Below, in pieces: positions 41,001 to 47,880 of a stretch of 64,000 nt of DNA (position 1 is its first letter; each line of letters begins with the position of its first letter). The stretch lies in the NCBI RefSeq assembly GCF_034190915.1, contig NW_026947514.1, forward strand, positions 7,848,201-7,912,200, written 5' to 3'. The notes beneath the pieces are model-generated. The model did not search any database. It worked only from the letters and a program-made list of their open reading frames with translations, and had not been told where the DNA came from. This DNA comes from Cavia porcellus (taxonomy: Eukaryota > Chordata > Mammalia > Rodentia > Caviidae). Position numbers and translations under genes: made by a program.

Positions 41001-43152
41001 ATGTTTACTTTCTCTATTTCTCCATGTTTGCCTCTATCTGTTAATTTCTCAATGCGTTATGAGAATTAATGTGTGTATGGAATGTGTGGGAGAGAGAGAG
41101 AGAGACAGGGAAAGAGACAGGGATAATGTCTGACACGGTGAGCATGCAGCCAGTATAGCTGCGTTGGGACAAGGAGGAAACGTGAGGCTTGAAGGGTCTC
41201 ATTTCACAGTTTTAGAAGCACCGTAGATGTCCTTTTCCCCTCTGGTTATAATGGCATCTCTTCATTCTAGGATGCCTTGTTTTTCCTGAAGGATTTCTTC
41301 ACAAGTCTTTCTATGGAAGTAGAACTGCTGCTGACTCCAGATCCAGAAGGTATTTCACACATGCATTTTAAACATCCCTAACAAATACAGGTGCCTTCAC
41401 TTCAGATGGGCTTATGTCCCAACAAGTCGATTTCGAGTTGAAATACTGAGTGAAAGCACACGCACAGCATCTAACTACTGAGCGTGCAGCTCAGCCACGG
41501 CCGCTGCAGAGTGCTGGCCACTGAGCCCGGGGCTGCTCCACCAGCCTCGCTTCGGGGGAGAGCTCAGCTGCACAGCGAGGCTGGGCGACTGTCACAAGCC
41601 AGCATCTGATGTGCGGTATCTGCTGCCCGCACCTCCCCTGATGCGGTCGCTCAGTTGGTGCCACACCACCACTGAGTCAGACCTTGTTCAGCTGGTGCTG
41701 CTTATATTTACACTGATTTTATTCATCTTCTAAGTTCTTTTTGAGAATATATTTTTCTTCCCATATACGTGTGTGTGTTTATCAAGTAATGCAAATACAA
41801 ATGTAATTTTATGTAAAAGTAATAATTTAAACTTTATTAATTGCGTGGTGGCAAAACAAGTTACACTAGAGAAGCATGGCTGGTTTTCAAGTGTGTGCAT
41901 TCCATTTCAGTTAAAAAGTCCCCTGGAGCCGATGTCACCTGCAGTTTGCCAAGGCACTGGAGCACCTCGAAGGAGCCAAATGTAGTTCTTTCTTTCCCCG
42001 GGCCAAAACAGCCTTCCCAAACTGATAGTGCCAATTCAGGAGATATGGCTAACGGAGTGGAAGAGGAGTTATCAGCTGAAGAAGCATCATTTAGTGATCA
42101 GCCTGTGTTTTTTAGGTAAGTAATTCAATTTTGCAGAGTTCTGGATGGCAGCGGTGAGCCAGGCTTGTGACTCTGCATGAGGGAGTTAATGCCCAGAGGC
42201 CGTGTGCCTTGCTCAGGACCCAGTTAGTGGCTGAGCCTGAGCTCGACCACAGTCTTCTCAGTCGTGAATCCACGTGAGTCCGTGCTTTGCCGGCAGTGGT
42301 GTCGTAGGCTCTCCTTCGGCGTGCACGCTCTTTCACTCTACAGCTGTTGGTTGGGCACCAGCTCGGTCTGTATTGGTCTCAGTGTGTGAAAAATGTTTAT
42401 TTAATCCCACTTGCAGGTTAAGTACTCTGGGCTGTAATCTGTGCCACGGAGCAAAGACGAGTGGGAAGGGGGTACCGAGGGCAGATTACTCAGGAAAGCA
42501 AATGGAGACGAGTATCCAGGAGACGAGGGCGGCAGCCGCCTGCCCTGGAGCTGCCAGGGCTGGGTTCACACCGGGCTCCAGACGTGGCTTGCCCAGGGCC
42601 ACAGCAGTCCCCTTGCTTCTTCTCTTTCTGACTTGTTGCTAGTAATTCTATTGACTGGCTTAATCTTGAAGGTCACTTTTATTAACTTATACTCTGTATC
42701 CTCTGTATTGAGGATATCTACCAAAATACATTTTTGAGAGAATAAACAAAATTTAATAAATTAAAACTTTTATGAAAAAATTTAAACAAAATGTATTGGA
42801 TGACTGACATTCATTTTGATATCTTACCTGAAGAAAAGATAGAGTTCGAAGATATTCTCTCTTATTTTAGTTGTAAGACACTCATGTGGTATATGTTTTT
42901 CGTTTCATTCTCCAGTTTAACAAATTAATCTATACCTAATGTCAGTAATCAGCAATCAGAATATAAATAACTCATCCTTTATTTATTTCCAGAGAATTCA
43001 GATTCACATCAGAAGTTCCTATTCGACTTGACTATCATGGCAAACACGTATCAATGGATCAGGTTGGGAACCTTTGCACAGATATGCTCTATAAAATTAT
43101 CTAGCTTCTTTTTCCCTGATGCACTCAAACTATTTTTAACTTCACTGTGTTG

Positions 43153-43204
<52 letters not shown>

Positions 43205-46200
43205 AGTGTATGGCTTGGTTTAGGAGCTTACTTCGCTTTGTGATTCTGGTTGCAAAGCACACTGATCATAAGCAGTTCACAGGTGATGGTTAGGGTCAGT
43301 CGACTTTATGGAGAAATCGGGTTCACTTCTCACCCACTTTGGTTTGTGACCAAAGTCATGGAAAGAATTAAGGTAATACACCAAGGTACCACTATGTATA
43401 AACGAAGTATAAGGTTTTTAAATTTAGTTCTGTTTTTATAAATTAAATATCAGTTATAAAAAAGGAAAAAAATTAAATATCAGCTGCTTAAGTCCCATGA
43501 ATATATATTGGGTTGTAGATATTATTATTATTTATTAGCAGTAGTAATATTTTTTTTTGGTACTGGGAATTGAACTCAGAACCTCACGCTTGCCAGGCAG
43601 GTGCTGTACTGCTGAGCTATATTCCTGGCCTGGGTTGTAGATGTTATAAAATACATTTTTTCCTGTAAGCATCTGAAGTATTTTGGCTTCATTAATCAAC
43701 ACTGCTTTGATTTTTTACATAGCCACTGTGTTAAACGCTGAGTCTGTTGTTAATTTACAGATTAATCCGGACTTTCTTTATTTTAAAGGGAACGTTAGCT
43801 GGGATTTTGATTGGCCTGGCCCAGTTGAACTGCTCTGAGCTAAAGCTGAAGCGGCTCTTCTATCGGCATGGGTAGGTTGCTTTATTGTGTGAGACCCTGA
43901 GCTGAGGTTGCTAATGCTGGCTCGCTAGCTAAGTGTGGAGCCTTAACTTGTGTGTGTCACTGAATTATTTTACAGTGCTATCTACAGGAACCTCCTTTCC
44001 AGAAGAGTCCTGTTGGTTGCGGCTCATTTCTATTCTAAGGGGGAAGTAGTGTGAATAGGGCAGTATCTTTCAAAAATAGGTACAGTTTAGAATACTCTTA
44101 ATAATTTCTGAAAACTGTAAATTAGCTTTTTCAGTGAGAAAACTTGAAACTCTCAAGGTCATAGTTCTTAGCAGCAGTTAGTAGCTACTTGTAGACTTTA
44201 GCTTAATCTTGTGCCAGAGACTGACATGTTCAAGGAATACCAGCAGTGGAGTGGGGCATACACTGTCTGAGCCGTGAGGAAGTCAACCTCACATATTTGT
44301 CTATATCTACCTAGAGAGGGGATGATTCAGATTGGGCCTACCTGGCTGCTTTGTATTTCTTTGTGACTTCAAAAATGTTAAAGCTGTTTTTGGAGCATCT
44401 GTAATATTTTGTCTTGAAATTTGTGAATTTCTTGTAAGTAGGAAAGCCTTTCTCACTTGTGTGTACTAACAGTCACTTGCTCCAGCTTGCTAGGTGTTGA
44501 CAAGTTACTGTCCTACGCCATCACTGAGTGGCTCACTGACATTAAGAAGAACCAGCTCCCAGGAATCCTGGGGGGTGTCGGGCCTATGCATTCCCTCGTA
44601 CAGTTAGGTGAGTGTTCGCCTTTCCCCCCTTGTGCACTTACGAATGGCCTTGCAGGTCTTCACGGGCAGTGTTTCTAGAAGACCTCCGTGTCTGCTGACA
44701 CACATACCCCTGTGCCCCCATTTGGAGCTTGAGAACTCCAGAGTTAGGACACTCCCAGAGTTCTGAGCGCCGTGACTGAAGGTGCTTTCTTTCTGATTGT
44801 TGTAGTCCAAGGCTTGAAGGACCTGGTCTGGCTGCCCATAGAGCAGTACCGGAAGGACGGCCGCATCGTCAGAGGTTTCCAGAGAGGCGCGGCTTCCTTC
44901 GGCACCTCCACAGCGATGGCCGCCCTGGAGCTGACCAACCGGATGGTCCAGACCATACAGGTACCTCGCCCTGGGCCACCTTGGCCAGACCGGGGCAGAC
45001 ACGGCAGATGTTTGGGCTCTATTGTTTTTAAAACAACACTGAAAATATGCAGAGTGTTGAGAATAGATATTTCGTGTATAGTTATTCAATATTAGGCTCA
45101 CTTTATTGCTCATGCGTCCAGTACTAGCATAAAAGCAGTGAAATGATAGTCAGATTTGTTTGTCTATTTCAGGTAGATAATAGCCGTTAAATTAGCGGGG
45201 GCTGTATTTCACCAGTCTGTCTGAAAAGATCGTAGCTAACAGGAAAGCTTACCTGAATAAACAGTGGAAGTGTTAAGGCTTCTTCCAATACCTATTAAGC
45301 TGCAGAGATTAGCCTGGAAACCTTGAGCATTTTCGTGGAGATGAAGGGACTGAATAGTTCAGCTCAGCCCAGTCCGAGTTTTCAGTGTAGCTTCCATGGT
45401 CATGTTGCAGAAGTCACAAACTCTTGTGCCTGGTGGAGCCCTTGGAGGAGGCGTGGATCCTCACTCTCCGTGGGAGATGCTCCCCGTTCGAGGAACTCCC
45501 TGTGGGAGGAGCGTGCCTGTGTGCGGCTTGCCAGGCTGTCTTCTGAGCTCTCTCTTCCTCTGACAAACCCACCAGGCAGCAGCAGAGACCGCTTATGACA
45601 TGGTGTCTCCTGGGACCCTTGCTATTGAGCCCAAGAAGGCCAAAAGGTTTGCGCATCACCGCCTAGCCCACCAGCCAGTGGACCTGAGGGAAGGCGTGGC
45701 CAAGGCCTACAGCGTGGTGAAGGAGGTGCGTGAACACTGAGTGTGAGCCCCAGCCCTCCGCGTGCTTCCCTGCCCTGCCCTGCCCTGCCGGTGAGCACAG
45801 CCGGCGATCTCAGGGTAGGCATGGGCCCGGCACTGCTGCCAGCACCACGCGACACGTTTGTGGGAAGCGAGGGGGAGGCTCGTGATGCTAGGCCCCCAGG
45901 CTTGTTCCAGTTTTGTCACAGAAGTTTGTAGTCATAACAAAACATGCCAGGGTTTATAGTGTAAGTTTCCAAGCTGGTATCATTCCACAACTTATATAGT
46001 TCAAGACATATCCATGTTGATAGAGGCAGTCCCATTAAGTGATTTTCATAGTATTCAGTGTAGAACACACACTTTGCTGTTGGCGGACCTGCATTCCCAT
46101 TTTTCTCTGGAACACTGCTGGGGGAGCGTTTATCTGCATGCACCTGTGCAGCTGTATCTGCGGGGCGGAACCGGTGAGCTGAAAGTGGCGGTCCTGACTT

Positions 46201-47839
46201 TGAGGCAGCATCGCTGACCCTCGCCTTGATGGTGTGCTAGTGAGCCTCGGTCTTTCTCAGCGTAGCAGGGCCATCCCCAGGCCTCGTGTATCTGGGCAGC
46301 CTTCTTATCCGACACAAGCTGGCAGTGGGTGTGTGACTCGTGTTTTGGGATTTCAGTAAGGGTATTTTCTCAGTCGTGGTCACCTGACAGTCAGAAGGGT
46401 GTCGCCAGTCCTTCACCTGACAGAAGTAGTCTCTGTGGCCCCACATCTGTGGGAAGGCCTCTGAAGTGTAGGGCCAAGCAATGTATGGGTGGGCATTGAA
46501 AGGGAAGTCCAAAGGCCAACTTTTTTAAGAAAGAGATTTAGTGGGGAGCCCAAAGAGTATTACAAAGCAGACCTGCTCCTCACAAGAGACGTGCCACAGG
46601 CCAGGTTTGGAAAATGAGCCCTGGAGTTCAGGGCACAGCAGGGGTCTGGCCGCACAGGGGCGAAGCACTGTGATGTGGAGCATTTGCAAGGTGCTTGCCT
46701 AAGTTACTGGCTATATCCATTTAACATGAGACTGATGTGCTTGCTTTCTTCCAAATGTACTGTGGTATTAGAGGCTTTCGGATGAGAAAACAGCTCCCCG
46801 GGACAGCAGCACCCCGTTGTAGTGCAGCCAGGAGGTGGTGGGCCAGGACTGGAGTCTGGAGAACTAGATCTGAAGTTTAGTTCTTCTCTAAAATGCAGCA
46901 GAAGGAATGCAGGAGGGAGGGTCCTTTACTAAGGGGTTGTTCTGACTGGTGAAATGGTTGTTACTATGTAACAGGTGAATAGAAAAGTCCCAGATGTTCT
47001 GTGGAGAGCTTACCCTTTCCCTCAGGGGTTGGCAGACTCGCCTGCAGGCCACATCTGACCCAAGCCTGTCCTGGGTGAGTGTATCGGTCAGCTTTCTGTA
47101 GCTAGGACAAAATACATGATACCCACAGTGTAAAGGAGGCGAGATCTGTTTGGCTCACTGTGTCGGGGTGTAGTCCATGGCCAGCTGGCCCCAAGGCCGG
47201 GCTGTCATGGTGGAAAGGTGTGGCAGAGCAAAGCTGCTCACCTCGAGGTGGTATGGAAGCAGAGCACAAGGGAGAGGGCTGGGGGGGGGGGGATAGTGCC
47301 CCAGGGCGTGCCTCCATGACCACGCAAGCACACCCTACTCATTGCCTTGCAGTAATCAAGCTGACAGTCAAGATTAACTGTCACAACAAACCCTCGAACG
47401 ATGTTTCTTTGCAGTTGGAAACAATTAGAAAAAAAATGTGAAAAAATTGCCCGCCAATCTCTGGCATCTGGCCCTTTGTAGAAGATTTGCCAACCATTGG
47501 TGTCATTCTGTGTAGTGTGAACAAGTCCTTGTGAGTGTGGTGGCGGTCACCTGGACGCATAATGTCTTTAATTCTGACAAACACCTAGGAAGAAGGCAGT
47601 TAGCTAAGCGATGAGGCTGTGGTTTAAAGGTACTTCCGTGTTTCCATTCTTGGTGGTGTAGTAAACTAGTGTCTACAGTTGCTAGGACAGGGAGGGTGGC
47701 AAGGCAGGCATGCCGGGAGGTGATGCTGTGTGTGTATAAATGGTAAGTTTCTTTCTACTCTGTTCTCTACTGGCTGTTACATTCTAGAGAGTTTTAAAGT
47801 AGCACTTACATTTCTTTTTTTTCTGGCACTGGTGCTGGA

Positions 47840-47880
<41 letters not shown>

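Larger units (their letters stand above)
36471..41270 (+). other. ATG2B largest intron in the window (4.8 kb)
   Basis: Antisense ID 36883-36958, MIR-like scrap about 37160-37290, antisense B1-ID dimer 38335-38495, GC-rich patches 38870-39060 and 39290-39740, an L1-like scrap about 39760-39845, and a GA run near 41090-41107. No exon found. Confidence 0.6.
43063..43788 (+). other. ATG2B intron with (GT)n and antisense ID
   Basis: A long GT microsatellite 43155-43202 and an ID at 43549-43632. Confidence 0.75.

Noticed and set aside
44604..45113. 169-residue minus-strand frame
   Set aside because: Antisense shadow of the ATG2B exon at 44806-44960.
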